64,000 bases of DNA from an uncultured Vampirovibrio sp. (GCA_910579975.1 CAJTWU010000002.1:1-64000); one strand, 5' to 3'; shown: positions 16,848 to 25,504, numbered from the stretch's first letter. The notes: a model not told the origin generated them from the sequence alone. Program-made: numbers and translations.

Positions 16848-16891
16848 TTGTATGGGTTCCTTTGTCTGAAAATATTATATCATAAATAATT

Positions 16892-18874
16892 ATGAATAAG
16901 ATTAAACTATACCTTTCTGCTTTTATTATCGTACTTGTGTTTGTATTTGTCTATTTTGCAACATATAGACTTGCAGAACCAAGAGCTTATGATTTTATGA
17001 CTAAAAATGTTTTGATAAAAAAGCTTCCGTTTGATAATCTTAAAAAAACTCATGGAAGTGATGATATAGTTCTTGTAATAGTTGATGATAAAACTGCTCA
17101 AAAATACAGATGGCCTTGGAGAAGAGATAGTTTTTGCAAAATTTTTAACTATTTTAGAGAATATTCAAAACCAAAACTTCTTGTTTTTGATTTTCTGATT
17201 GCTGCACCTGATAAACATAATCCTGACTCTGATAAAAAGTTTTTTGATACTTTAAAAAAATTTGATAACTTAATTGTGGGATTTCTTCCAAGAATACAAA
17301 AATGGGAAAACTCCGATTTTGGTGAAATTTACGATAAAGAACTTTCTCAAAAATTTAGTTTAAATGTTACAGATAAAAGATCAAACCCTCAAGACCTATA
17401 TAGAAGTGTATATCCTTATCCGAAGGCATATTTTGATTCAATTAAGCATATCGGTTCCGGCTCAATGATAACAGGATTTATAAATGGTGATATTTTTAAT
17501 AGGGATGAAGTTTACCGCAATCATGAATATATTTTTAGATACAAAGATTATTTTTATCCCTCTTTTGCACTCCAAGCATATCTAATGCTTAATAATAACC
17601 CGCAAGTAGTTTTAACAAATAAAGCATTAATATTTCCCGAACAAAAAAAATCTGTTTCACTTGTGAGAAATGACTATCAATCAATAACTCCTGTAAAATT
17701 TTACGGGCTTTATGAACAGCAATACACACATAAAAAATATTCAGCTGTTGATATAATGGACTCTTATGAAGCAATTAAAAACGGACAAAAGCCGATTTTA
17801 AATCCAGAAATCTTTAACAATAAAATTATCGTTATCGGTGCAAATGTAACAACAGGTACCGGAGCTTATGACATAAAAAATACTCCTGTACAAGAAAACC
17901 ATCCCGGTGCTGATTATCAGGCAACTGCTATAGACAATATTTTACACAATGATTTTTTGGTTGTTTTACCGGCTTGGTTTAATATTTTTGCAACACTTTT
18001 AGGCATGCTTTTAATTTATACTTTTATAAGAATATCTTCATTGTACAAATCAATAGCAAATATGTTTGCAATTATATTCGGTTATTTATTAATTTGCACA
18101 ATCTGTTTCTATTTTGGAGTAGTCATAAATGTTATTACTCCGATTGTAATGTTTGTTTTAGCAACAATTCTAGCTTACACGCATAAGTTTGTTCTTGAAA
18201 ACAAAAGCAAAGAAAAAGTCAAAAATGCAATGGGTAAATATATATCCGAAGATGTTATGAAACGTGTTATCCAAAACATTGATAACCTCGGACTTGGCGG
18301 GAAAAAAGCTGTTGTAACTGTTTTATTCTCTGATATCCGCGGTTTTACCACAATGAGTGAACAAATGTCAGCAGAACAGGTTTCCGAAATTTTGAACGAA
18401 TATTTTACGGAAATGGAGCCAATAATCACCAAATACAACGGTGTAATTAACAAGTTTATCGGCGATGCCGTTATGGCAATTTTCGGTGAACCAATTCAAG
18501 ACAAAAACCACCCTCAAAATGCCGTAAAATGCGCATTTGCAATGCTTGAAAAAGTCAAAGAGCTTCAAAAAAAATGGGCGCAGGAAGGCAAACCAAAAAT
18601 TGAAATCGGAATTGGAATAAATACAGGCGAAGTTTTTGTCGGAAATATAGGTTCCGTTAATCGTATGGAATACACTGTAATCGGTGATACAGTAAACCTT
18701 GCAAGCCGTTTGGAAAGCTATAACAAGACATATAAAACAAAAATGCTGATTAGTTCCTCAACTTATGAAGAAGTCAAAGGGATTGTAAACGTTATCCGCA
18801 TTTCTGATGTTCAAATCAGAGGAAAAGCTCATAAGATGGATATTTATGAAGTGTTAAGAGTTAGTGAGTTTTAA
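16892..18874 (+). CDS. CHASE2-domain class III adenylate/guanylate cyclase
   Basis: 660 residues. An N-terminal membrane segment (~6-26) is followed by an extracytoplasmic CHASE2 sensor (~30-350; 'YRLAEPRAYDFM', 'VIVDDKTAQKYRWPWRRD'), three membrane segments (~360-440) and a cyclase catalytic domain (~470-655). 'LFSDIRGFTT' and 'FIGDAVMAIFG' carry the metal-binding aspartates, and 'YTVIGDTVNLASRLE' carries the substrate-pocket Asp and transition-state Asn/Arg. The pocket Lys/Asp pattern favours cAMP. No ribosome binding site precedes the ATG, so it may be leaderless. The CHASE2 ligand is unknown. Confidence 0.92.
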   Translation: MNKIKLYLSAFIIVLVFVFVYFATYRLAEPRAYDFMTKNVLIKKLPFDNLKKTHGSDDIVLVIVDDKTAQKYRWPWRRDSFCKIFNYFREYSKPKLLVFDFLIAAPDKHNPDSDKKFFDTLKKFDNLIVGFLPRIQKWENSDFGEIYDKELSQKFSLNVTDKRSNPQDLYRSVYPYPKAYFDSIKHIGSGSMITGFINGDIFNRDEVYRNHEYIFRYKDYFYPSFALQAYLMLNNNPQVVLTNKALIFPEQKKSVSLVRNDYQSITPVKFYGLYEQQYTHKKYSAVDIMDSYEAIKNGQKPILNPEIFNNKIIVIGANVTTGTGAYDIKNTPVQENHPGADYQATAIDNILHNDFLVVLPAWFNIFATLLGMLLIYTFIRISSLYKSIANMFAIIFGYLLICTICFYFGVVINVITPIVMFVLATILAYTHKFVLENKSKEKVKNAMGKYISEDVMKRVIQNIDNLGLGGKKAVVTVLFSDIRGFTTMSEQMSAEQVSEILNEYFTEMEPIITKYNGVINKFIGDAVMAIFGEPIQDKNHPQNAVKCAFAMLEKVKELQKKWAQEGKPKIEIGIGINTGEVFVGNIGSVNRMEYTVIGDTVNLASRLESYNKTYKTKMLISSSTYEEVKGIVNVIRISDVQIRGKAHKMDIYEVLRVSEF

Positions 18875-19392
18875 TCTTTTTTAAAAACAAAATCTTGATT
18901 TAAGAATACCTGTCTTGTTTGAACCGGCGATATTTCAGCTTGTCCGCCTTTAACAAAACCAAACAACATTAAAGGTGCAAGAATAATAAATATTCCACAG
19001 CCTAAGCAAACTTTAGGCCATGTTTTTTCTTCACCTGTAATAACCTGATTTATAGTAACCATGTGCCCTTGATTGTTTGTATCAAAAACTTCACCGCCTG
19101 CAACAGTTATTTCACCCGGGATACCGGCAAATTTGGCTTTTTTGGAATTTACAACATTCAAAGTTGCACGGCCGCCTTTTTTGAAAACGGTTTGATTATT
19201 TACAATAACATCTTCCAGAATAATGCATTCGATTTTTTCGCCCGTAGAAAGGGTTTTGCTGCTATGAGCTTCTTTTGAAGCAACAGTTATGCTTGTATTG
19301 TTTTTAACAGTAGTACTTTTTGCATAACAGCTCAATCCTGTAAATTGAAATGCAAAAAGTGTTGCTACAAACATTGTTAAAATCTTTTTCAT
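18871..19392 (-). CDS. Secreted/membrane protein of unknown function (173 aa)
   Basis: Signal peptide 1-24 (cleavage near CYA/KS). It has a beta-rich domain around 45-120 ('GEKIECIILEDVIVNNQTVFKKGGRATLNV', 'GIPGEITVAGG'), a hydrophobic segment at ~128-147, then a short tail. The beta domain is shared with the incomplete gene at 63669 ('G-D-K-I', 'V-N-N-x-x-V-F-K-x-G-G', 'N-P-G-E-I'). It is probably anchored in the envelope. It is convergent with the cyclase gene, overlapping by 4 bp. Confidence 0.7.
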   Translation of the reverse strand: MKKILTMFVATLFAFQFTGLSCYAKSTTVKNNTSITVASKEAHSSKTLSTGEKIECIILEDVIVNNQTVFKKGGRATLNVVNSKKAKFAGIPGEITVAGGEVFDTNNQGHMVTINQVITGEEKTWPKVCLGCGIFIILAPLMLFGFVKGGQAEISPVQTRQVFLNQDFVFKKD

Positions 19393-19523
19393 AATTATTC
19401 CCTTCTTGTGTAATTACCTAATTAATTTAATATTTTATAAGCAATTATATAATTTACTTCGGTATATGTCAATATTATTATATTTATAGACTTGTAGACA
19501 TTAAATTTTATTGTAAATAAAAA

Positions 19524-19529
19524 TACAAT
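19524..19529 (+). promoter_or_regulatory. -10 element of leaderless XRE gene
   Basis: TACAAT, 6 nt, then ATG 19536; no ribosome binding site. Confidence 0.5.
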
Positions 19530-19535
19530 ATAAAA

Positions 19536-19865
19536 ATGAAGAATAAGGATAGAAAGACTTTAATTGGTTTAAAAGTCAGAAAATACCGAAAAAAACGTGG
19601 TTACACTCAGGAAAAACTTTGTGAATTACTTAACATTGATGTTTCCAGTTTTAGTGATTTGGAAAACGGAAAAGTTTCTCCATCTGTTGATAAACTATGC
19701 GATATAATGGCAATTTTAAAAATTAATCCTTATGACTTGTTTGATTTTATTGAGTATGAAGACATTCAAGAAATCCAAGATAATATATTAATTGAAAAAA
19801 TTAAAAGCTTGTCTCAAAAGGATAAGAAAAAGGTTTTAGGATTAATTGAGTTGATTAAAAAATAA
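19536..19865 (+). CDS. XRE-family regulator (109 aa)
   Basis: N-terminal XRE HTH (~8-64: 'VRKYRKKRGYTQEKLCELLNIDVSSFSDLENGKVSPSVDKLCDIM') and a helical C-terminus ending KKVLGLIELIKK. The next gene has the same layout, with C-terminal helices of similar length (KKKQTLYRYIQILKEY). The -10 box sits 6 nt before the ATG, so the message is predicted leaderless. It is one of five intact XRE genes in the window, next to toxin/antisense-RNA copy 2. Confidence 0.85.
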   Translation: MKNKDRKTLIGLKVRKYRKKRGYTQEKLCELLNIDVSSFSDLENGKVSPSVDKLCDIMAILKINPYDLFDFIEYEDIQEIQDNILIEKIKSLSQKDKKKVLGLIELIKK

Positions 19866-19938
19866 TTTATTGAGTATTATCTCATAAATTGTGCCTAAAA
19901 GTATATAGTTTCATATTAAATTAATAACTCAAAAATTT

Positions 19939-19944
19939 TATTAT
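19939..19944 (+). promoter_or_regulatory. -10 element of leaderless XRE gene
   Basis: TATTAT, 7 nt, then ATG 19952; no ribosome binding site. Confidence 0.45.
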
Positions 19945-19951
19945 AAATTAT

Positions 19952-20284
19952 ATGATTCCTCAATTTGATAAAAAGAAATTAGGCAAAAGAATAAAACAGA
20001 TTAGACTTAGTAAAGGCATGACACAAGATGACGTCTGCGACAAATTGTTAATTGATCCCTCAATGCTAAGTACGTATGAATCAGGTAAAACCGCACCCTC
20101 ACTTGCTACACTTATCAAGATTATAAATGCACTTGAAGTAACTCCTGATATACTTTTCGACTGTGAACATTTGATGAGTGAAAAAGAATTAGATAAAACT
20201 ATCCAACAGGAATATAAAACATTGCCTTTAAAGAAAAAACAAACTTTATATCGTTATATTCAGATATTAAAAGAATATAATTAA
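19952..20284 (+). CDS. XRE-family regulator (110 aa)
   Basis: XRE HTH at ~10-65 ('LGKRIKQIRLSKGMTQDDVCDKLLIDPSMLSTYESGKTAPSLATLIKII') with a helical C-terminal part. Tandem to the previous XRE gene, but with its own apparent leaderless promoter, so not a simple operon. It ends 14 nt upstream of the antisense-RNA promoter of the second toxin-like module and could control that module; this is inference. Confidence 0.85.
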   Translation: MIPQFDKKKLGKRIKQIRLSKGMTQDDVCDKLLIDPSMLSTYESGKTAPSLATLIKIINALEVTPDILFDCEHLMSEKELDKTIQQEYKTLPLKKKQTLYRYIQILKEYN

Positions 20285-20297
20285 ATATTCCTCTATC

Positions 20298-20326
20298 TTG
20301 ACAAAACCTGCTAAATAATAAATAAT
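20298..20326 (+). promoter_or_regulatory. Promoter of antisense RNA, copy 2
   Basis: TTGACA (20298-20303), 17-nt spacer, AATAAT (20321-20326), the same elements and spacing as 3275-3303. Confidence 0.7.
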
Positions 20327-20331
20327 ATATA

Positions 20332-20456
20332 CATAGGGGGAAGCCCTAAGAAAACGTGACTTCCTTAGAGCTTCGCTTAGTACCCTATGAATTGAATAAA
20401 AGTTTTAATGCTATTGCGAGCATACCTAATGCTAGTGATAGCATTATTATTTTATC
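20332..20456 (+). ncRNA. Putative antisense antitoxin RNA, copy 2
   Basis: The predicted plus-strand RNA starts at CATAGGGGG and ends at a perfect terminator: TAATGCTA (20427-20434), GTGA loop, TAGCATTA (20439-20446), TTATTTTATC. The 5' hairpin pairs TAGGG (20334-20338) with CCCTA (20383-20387), and GAAGC (20340-20344) with GCTTC (20370-20374), as in copy 1. It covers most of the toxin-like ORF (20385-20462) in antisense. Sequence between the conserved ends has diverged from copy 1, while promoter, hairpin and terminator are all kept. Function inferred from type I toxin-antitoxin architecture. Confidence 0.7.
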
Positions 20457-20462
20457 AAACAT
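20385..20462 (-). CDS. 25-aa hydrophobic peptide, putative type I toxin, copy 2
   Basis: ATG at 20462 with a near-perfect AGGAGGTG ribosome binding site 6 nt upstream. The peptide MFDKIIMLSLALGMLAIALK-LLFNS is one hydrophobic helix, resembling holin-like/TxpA-type membrane toxins of type I systems. In the leader, CACCT (plus 20469-20473) pairs with AGGTG (20517-20521), and CTGAC (20480-20484) with GTCAG (20507-20511), which would hide the ribosome binding site. The promoter is TAGACT-N16-TATAAT on the minus strand (20566-20539). Overlapped by an antisense RNA. Toxicity is untested. Confidence 0.65.
   Translation of the reverse strand: MFDKIIMLSLALGMLAIALKLLFNS
20427..20456 (+). terminator. 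Intrinsic terminator of antisense RNA, copy 2
   Basis: An 8-bp perfect stem with GTGA tetraloop followed by TTATTTTATC, lying inside the antisense strand of the 25-aa ORF. Confidence 0.75.
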
Positions 20463-20538
20463 AGTTTTCACCTCCTTTCCTGACTTATTCCTCTTAGTAT
20501 TCGTGTGTCAGAGATTAGGTGGCACTACCCATAAACCA

Positions 20539-20566
20539 ATTATATCATATATTTTCCAAAAGTCTA
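20539..20566 (-). promoter_or_regulatory. Promoter of 25-aa toxin-like ORF
   Basis: Minus strand TAGACT (20566-20561), 16-nt spacer, TATAAT (20544-20539), followed by the TATGGGTAGT start region conserved with copy 1. Confidence 0.55.
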
Positions 20567-20681
20567 TTTTGCTCAAATAATTAAGAAATTGTTTATTTTT
20601 TAAGGAATTAAGAAAAAAGGTGGTTTAATGATAAAGTAAAGAAAATAAAAAGAAAGGTATAAAAACCTTTACAATAATTTA

Positions 20682-20734
20682 GTATTTTGCCTTGTAATAA
20701 CACTAAAATCCAGTAATTAAAACAAGCAAAATAC
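20682..20734 (+). promoter_or_regulatory. Long-range hairpin in dnaK leader
   Basis: GTATTTTGC-C-TTGT (20682-20695) pairs with ACAAGCAAAATAC (20722-20734), 13 bp with one bulged C, about 40 nt before the dnaK ATG. A smaller AAAGGT/ACCTTT hairpin (20654-20670) precedes it. No CIRCE element is visible, so this could be the heat-shock control element, acting as RNA or operator. Confidence 0.4.
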
Positions 20735-20772
20735 GGTGGAAGAACAATATAAGTTAGAAAGGAATATAAAAA

Positions 20773-22608
20773 ATGGCAAAGACAATTGGTATTGACTTAG
20801 GTACAACAAACTCGGTTGTAGCAGTTATGGAAGGTGGTAAACCAACCGTTATCGCTAACGCAGAAGGTATGAGAACAACACCTTCAATCGTTGGTTTTTC
20901 TAAAACAGGTGAAAGATTAGTTGGTCAGCTTGCAAAACGTCAAGCTATCCTTAACCCTGATAAAACAATCGCTTCAATTAAAAGACATATGGGCGAAGAT
21001 TACAAAAAAAATATTGATGGCAAAGATTATACTCCGCAAGAAATTTCAGCAATGATTTTAAGAAAGTTAGCTGATGATGCTTCTTCATACTTAGGTGAAA
21101 AGGTAACTTCTGCTGTAATCACAGTTCCAGCTTACTTTAACGATGCTCAAAGACAAGCAACAAAAGATGCCGGTAAAATTGCCGGATTAGAAGTTCTTCG
21201 TATTGTTAACGAACCTACAGCAGCAGCTCTTGCTTACGGTCTTGAAAAAGATAAACCTGAAAAAGTTCTTGTATTTGACTTAGGCGGTGGTACATTCGAC
21301 GTATCTATTCTTGAAATCGGCGACGGTGTTCACGAAGTTCTTTCAACATCAGGTGATACAAGACTTGGTGGTGATGACTTTGATAAAAAAATCATCGACT
21401 GGATTTGTGAAGAATTCAAAAAACAAGAAGGTATGGACTTAACTAACGATAAGCAAGCTATGCAGCGTATTAAAGAAGCAGCAGAAAAAGCTAAATGTGA
21501 ACTTTCTTCTGTTGTAGAAACTTCTATCAGCTTACCTTACATTACAGCTGATGCTAACGGTCCAAAACACTTAGAACTTTCTTTAACAAGAGCTAAGTTT
21601 GAAGACCTTTCTCATGATTTATTGGAAAGATGTAAAAAACCTGTTGAACAAGCTTTATCAGATGCCGGTTTAAGCAAAAACGAAATTAATGAAGTAGTTC
21701 TTGTTGGTGGTTCAACACGTATTCCTGCTGTTCAACAACTTGTAAAAGATTACACAGGAAAAGAACCAAACCAATCAGTTAACCCGGATGAAGTTGTAGC
21801 AGTTGGTGCTGCTGTTCAAGCTGGTGTATTAGCCGGTGAAGTTAAAGATATCGTACTGTTAGACGTAACTCCTCTAACACTTGGTATCGAAACTTTAGGC
21901 GGCGTTATGACTGCTTTGGTTCCACGTAATACTACAATCCCTGTTGAAAAATCACAAGTATTCTCAACAGCAGAAAACAATCAAACCGCTGTAGATATTA
22001 ATATTTTACAAGGTGAAAGACCTATGGCCGGTGACAATAAGTCTCTTGGTATGTTCAGACTTGAAGGTATCGCACCGGCAATGCGCGGTGTTCCTCAAAT
22101 CGAAGTTACATTTAATATTGATGCTAACGGTATCGTAAATGTTTCTGCTAAAGATAAAGCAACAGGCAAAGAACAGAAAATCACAATTACAAACTCTTCT
22201 AACCTGTCTGAACAAGATATCGACAAAATGGTTAAAGAAGCAGAAGCTAATGCAGCAGATGATAAGAAGAAAAAAGAAGAAGCAGAAGTTAAAAACAATG
22301 CTAACTCTTTAATCGCTTCATCTGAAAGAATTGTTAAAGATTTCGAAGGTAAAATTTCTGAAGAAGACCTTAAGAAATTAAACGAACAAAAAGAAACTCT
22401 TCAAAAAGCATTAGATGAAAATAAATCTGCTGATGAATTGAAGAAATTATCAGAAGAATTGCAGCAAACAATGTTTGCTATCTCACAAAAAGCTTACGAA
22501 GCTGTTCAAAAAGACGGCGAAGCTGTAAACTCTGATAATGCTCAAGGAGCTGAAACATCAGAAACTAAAGATGATGATGTAATTGATGCAGAATATACAA
22601 AAGAATAA
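20773..22608 (+). CDS. dnaK: Hsp70 chaperone DnaK
   Basis: ATP-dependent protein-folding chaperone. 611 residues. N-terminal ATPase domain with 'GIDLGTTNS' (5-13), 'VPAYFNDAQRQATKDAG', 'DLGGGTFDVS' and 'GGSTRIPAVQ'; substrate-binding domain from ~380; helical lid; acidic C-terminus ending DDDVIDAEYTKE. It stands alone, without grpE or dnaJ beside it. The leader holds a hairpin but no CIRCE. A strong terminator closes the unit. Confidence 0.98.
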   Translation: MAKTIGIDLGTTNSVVAVMEGGKPTVIANAEGMRTTPSIVGFSKTGERLVGQLAKRQAILNPDKTIASIKRHMGEDYKKNIDGKDYTPQEISAMILRKLADDASSYLGEKVTSAVITVPAYFNDAQRQATKDAGKIAGLEVLRIVNEPTAAALAYGLEKDKPEKVLVFDLGGGTFDVSILEIGDGVHEVLSTSGDTRLGGDDFDKKIIDWICEEFKKQEGMDLTNDKQAMQRIKEAAEKAKCELSSVVETSISLPYITADANGPKHLELSLTRAKFEDLSHDLLERCKKPVEQALSDAGLSKNEINEVVLVGGSTRIPAVQQLVKDYTGKEPNQSVNPDEVVAVGAAVQAGVLAGEVKDIVLLDVTPLTLGIETLGGVMTALVPRNTTIPVEKSQVFSTAENNQTAVDINILQGERPMAGDNKSLGMFRLEGIAPAMRGVPQIEVTFNIDANGIVNVSAKDKATGKEQKITITNSSNLSEQDIDKMVKEAEANAADDKKKKEEAEVKNNANSLIASSERIVKDFEGKISEEDLKKLNEQKETLQKALDENKSADELKKLSEELQQTMFAISQKAYEAVQKDGEAVNSDNAQGAETSETKDDDVIDAEYTKE

Positions 22609-22620
22609 TAATTCATTTGA

Positions 22621-22653
22621 AAAAGGCGGGCTGTTAAACAGCCCGCCTTTTTA
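22621..22653 (+). terminator. Intrinsic terminator after dnaK
   Basis: A 13-bp stem, AAAAGGCGGGCTG with CAGCCCGCCTTTT, 5-nt loop, T tail. It is symmetric enough to stop the convergent LuxR-type gene as well. Confidence 0.9.
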
Positions 22654-22656
22654 ATA

Positions 22657-22905
22657 CTAGTCATATTTTCTGGTTAAAAGCGCTTTTACTAAATTATTCA
22701 AATCCAATATCTTATAATACAAACCAAACAAAATAGCACTGCTTATTTCATGAACACCAAATTTTTTAAAAATTGCTTCTACATGTTTGTCCACAGTAGT
22801 TTTTTCAATATTTAATAATTTTGCTGCTGCTTTTCTGTTACCTACAATACTAATACCGACTAAAACTTCTTTTTCCCTTTCTGTTAAATCTTTTTTCTCA
22901 TTCAT
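22657..22905 (-). CDS. Stand-alone LuxR/GerE-type HTH protein (82 aa)
   Basis: 'LTEREKEVLVGISIVGNRKAAAKLLNIEKTTVDKHVEAIFKKFGVHEISSAI' is a LuxR-type DNA-binding domain without receiver or ligand domain. The usual 'G.s.keIA..L.is..TV..H...i..Klgv' pattern is recognisable. A GGAG ribosome binding site precedes the ATG. Targets unknown. Confidence 0.85.
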   Translation of the reverse strand: MNEKKDLTEREKEVLVGISIVGNRKAAAKLLNIEKTTVDKHVEAIFKKFGVHEISSAILFGLYYKILDLNNLVKALLTRKYD

Positions 22906-23005
22906 AATTTATTCTCCATATTGTCTAATTTAGTTTTACTAAATAATAGGAAAAAAGTCTATTGATTAAAATAACCATTTTACAATTTGTTAAAAAATGA
23001 CAAAA

Positions 23006-23488
23006 TTAATTTGTGTATTTAGTTAATAATAATTTCTTAAGCGCTCGGGCATGAACCGCTTCAGGCTCAAGCTTCAGGAGTCTTTCCAAATACATCAATG
23101 CTTCGGTATAATTTTCGAGTTTTTTCTGAGCTGCTGCCATAGCATAAAGAGCTTCAACAAAGTTTGGGTCAAACTCTAATGCTTTTTCTAAATCCGAAAC
23201 AGCACGATTTATATCAGGATTTTTAATATCTTTTCTTGATAACAAAATTTTTGCGCGATTATAATATGCATCCGTCATTTTCTCATTCAATTGCAGAGCT
23301 TTTGTATAATCTAAAATTGCTTCATCATAATTTTCTAAAGCCTGATAAGCTACAGCTCTGTAGAAAAAGGGGATTTCCCAATCATTTTTAAGTTCTAACG
23401 ATTTATTAATATTATCTATTCCATTCTGAAATCGTCCGTTCTGAATATCAAAAATTCCATTATCTAAGTAATATTTATAATTAGTCAT
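23006..23488 (-). CDS. TPR-repeat protein (160 aa)
   Basis: About four tetratricopeptide repeats cover almost the whole protein ('FFYRAVAYQALENYDEAILDYTKALQL', 'AYYNRAKILL', 'ALYAMAAAQKKLENYTEALMYLERLLKLEP'). No signal peptide. It overlaps the end of uvrB by 8 bp, so it is in the uvrB transcript. A role in repair is not implied by the sequence. Confidence 0.85.
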   Translation of the reverse strand: MTNYKYYLDNGIFDIQNGRFQNGIDNINKSLELKNDWEIPFFYRAVAYQALENYDEAILDYTKALQLNEKMTDAYYNRAKILLSRKDIKNPDINRAVSDLEKALEFDPNFVEALYAMAAAQKKLENYTEALMYLERLLKLEPEAVHARALKKLLLTKYTN

Positions 23489-25472
23489 TTTTTATCATTT
23501 CCCTAAGTTTCTTTAACTGGTCTCTTATTTCAGCTGCCCGCTCAAAATCAAGGATTTTAGCAGCTTTGTGCATATCTTTTTCAAGTTTCGTGATAAGTTT
23601 AGGTAAATCTTTTTTCTCAATACCTAAATCTACCATTTCTTCTGCAACAATATCTTCAAAACTTCTATAACTTTCAACAAGAGAAAGCAAATTATTTTCA
23701 ATCGGTTTTTTAATAGTTTGAGGAATTATGCCGTATTTCTGGTTATGTTCAAGCTGGATTTCCCTACGACGATTAGTTTCATCAATTGCTCTTTGCATTG
23801 AATCGGTTATCTTATCAGCATACATTATTACTTCACCGCAAGAGTTTCTTGCCGCACGGCCGATTGTTTGAATTAAGCTTGTATCAGACCTCAAAAACCC
23901 TTCCTTATCAGCATCCATAATCGCTACAAGTGAAACTTCAGGAATATCTAAACCTTCTCTTAAGAGATTTACACCAATAAGAACATCAAATTCACCCAGT
24001 CTTAAATCACGCAGTATTTCAACACGTTCAATTGACTTAACTCCGCTATGCAGATATCTCACTCTTATTCCATCTTGCAAGAAATAATCGGTCAAATCTT
24101 CAGCCATACGCTTGGTAAGAGTAGTAATCAAAACACGTTCATTTTTTTCAGCACGTTTTTCAATTTCTTTTTTCAAATCAGCAATTTGAGTTTCAATCGG
24201 TCTGATATGTATTTTCGGATCAACCAAACCGGTTGGACGAATAATTTGTTCAACTAAACGAGAAGATGTTTCAAGTTCAAATTCAGCAGGGGTTGCTGTA
24301 ATATAAATTTTTTGTCCAACTTTATCAAAAAATTCTTTACTTTTCAGAGGTCTGTTATCCTTAGCACAAGGAAGTCTAAAACCATAATCAATCAAAGTTT
24401 TTTTACGTGAAGCATCGCCATGATACATTCCTTTTAATTGTGGAATAGTTACATGCGATTCATCAATAACAGTTAAAAAATCACCCTGAAAATAATCTAA
24501 AAGCGTAGCCGGCGGCGTACCCGGAGCACGCCGTTCAATTATTCTGGAGTAATTTTCAATACCTGAACAATATCCCATTTCTTTTATCATCTCAATATCA
24601 TATTTTACCCTCTGCTGAAGTCTTTGAGATTCAAGGATTTTATTTTCACCTTCCAGCTCGGCAACACGGCTTTTGAGTTCTTGGCGTATCATTGCCAATG
24701 TTTCATCTTCATTCTCATCATAAGCTATATAGTGAACCGCAGGGTAAATAACGGTCGAGTCCGGAGCCTCAAGAATTTCTCCTGTTAAATGGTCAATTTT
24801 AACAATTTTTTCAATTTCATCACCAAAGAAATAAATACGTGTAATGATTTTCTCATAAGCTGGCATTATTTCTAAAATATCACCTCGGGCACGAAATGTT
24901 GAACGCTCAAGCTCAACATCATTTCTGGTATATTGAGTAGATACAAGATGTTTAATCAAATCATTGCGTTCAAGTTCCATTCCTACTTTTAATGTTATTG
25001 CACCTTTGAAGTAGTTTTCAGGTAAACCCAAACCATAGATACAACTAACAGAGGCAATAATAATTACATCATTTCGTTCATAGAGACTTCTTGTTGTGTT
25101 ATGTCTAAGCCGGTCAATCTCTTCATTAATACTCGCCGATTTCTCAATATAAGTATCAGTACGAGGTATGTAAGCTTCAGGTTGATAATAATCATAGTAA
25201 GAAATAAAATACTCAACCGCATTATTTGGGAACAATTCTTTAAACTCATTATAAAGCTGCGCAGCAAGGGTTTTGTTATGCGCAATAATAAGAGTTGGTT
25301 TTTGAACCTGTTCAATTACATTTGCAATCGTAAAAGTTTTACCCGAACCTGTAATCCCGAGTAAAGTTTGAGTATCCTCTCCGGCATTTACTCCTTCAAC
25401 AAGCTGTTGAATAGCTTTTGGCTGGTCACCGGCGGGTTTGTATTTAGATGAAATTTCAAACCTTTTTTGCAT
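23481..25472 (-). CDS. uvrB: UvrABC excinuclease subunit B
   Basis: Helicase-like damage-verification subunit of nucleotide excision repair. 663 residues. Walker A GITGSGKT (39-46); the beta-hairpin region 'SYYDYYQPEAYIPRTDTYIEK' (~91-111); helicase motifs 'DESHVTIPQ' and 'QTIGRAARN'; C-terminal UvrC-binding UVR helix pair ('ITKLEKDMHKAAKILDFERAAEIRDQL'). The ATG has TATAAT 6 nt upstream and no ribosome binding site, so it is predicted leaderless. A TPR gene overlaps its 3' end. Confidence 0.97.
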   Translation of the reverse strand: MQKRFEISSKYKPAGDQPKAIQQLVEGVNAGEDTQTLLGITGSGKTFTIANVIEQVQKPTLIIAHNKTLAAQLYNEFKELFPNNAVEYFISYYDYYQPEAYIPRTDTYIEKSASINEEIDRLRHNTTRSLYERNDVIIIASVSCIYGLGLPENYFKGAITLKVGMELERNDLIKHLVSTQYTRNDVELERSTFRARGDILEIMPAYEKIITRIYFFGDEIEKIVKIDHLTGEILEAPDSTVIYPAVHYIAYDENEDETLAMIRQELKSRVAELEGENKILESQRLQQRVKYDIEMIKEMGYCSGIENYSRIIERRAPGTPPATLLDYFQGDFLTVIDESHVTIPQLKGMYHGDASRKKTLIDYGFRLPCAKDNRPLKSKEFFDKVGQKIYITATPAEFELETSSRLVEQIIRPTGLVDPKIHIRPIETQIADLKKEIEKRAEKNERVLITTLTKRMAEDLTDYFLQDGIRVRYLHSGVKSIERVEILRDLRLGEFDVLIGVNLLREGLDIPEVSLVAIMDADKEGFLRSDTSLIQTIGRAARNSCGEVIMYADKITDSMQRAIDETNRRREIQLEHNQKYGIIPQTIKKPIENNLLSLVESYRSFEDIVAEEMVDLGIEKKDLPKLITKLEKDMHKAAKILDFERAAEIRDQLKKLREMIKND

Positions 25473-25478
25473 AACAAT

Positions 25479-25484
25479 ATTATA
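25479..25484 (-). promoter_or_regulatory. -10 element of leaderless uvrB
   Basis: Minus strand TATAAT, ATTGTT (6 nt), then ATG 25472. Confidence 0.6.
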
Positions 25485-25504
25485 TGCAACCTGAAATATA
25501 ATTA

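Noticed and set aside
20356..20580. 74-codon plus-strand open frame in the second toxin-like module
   Set aside because: It spans the RNA terminator and the antisense of the 25-aa ORF; the conserved elements explain the sequence better.
20600..20772. CIRCE (HrcA) element before dnaK
   Set aside because: No TTAGCACTC-N9-GAGTGCTAA or close variant found on reading.
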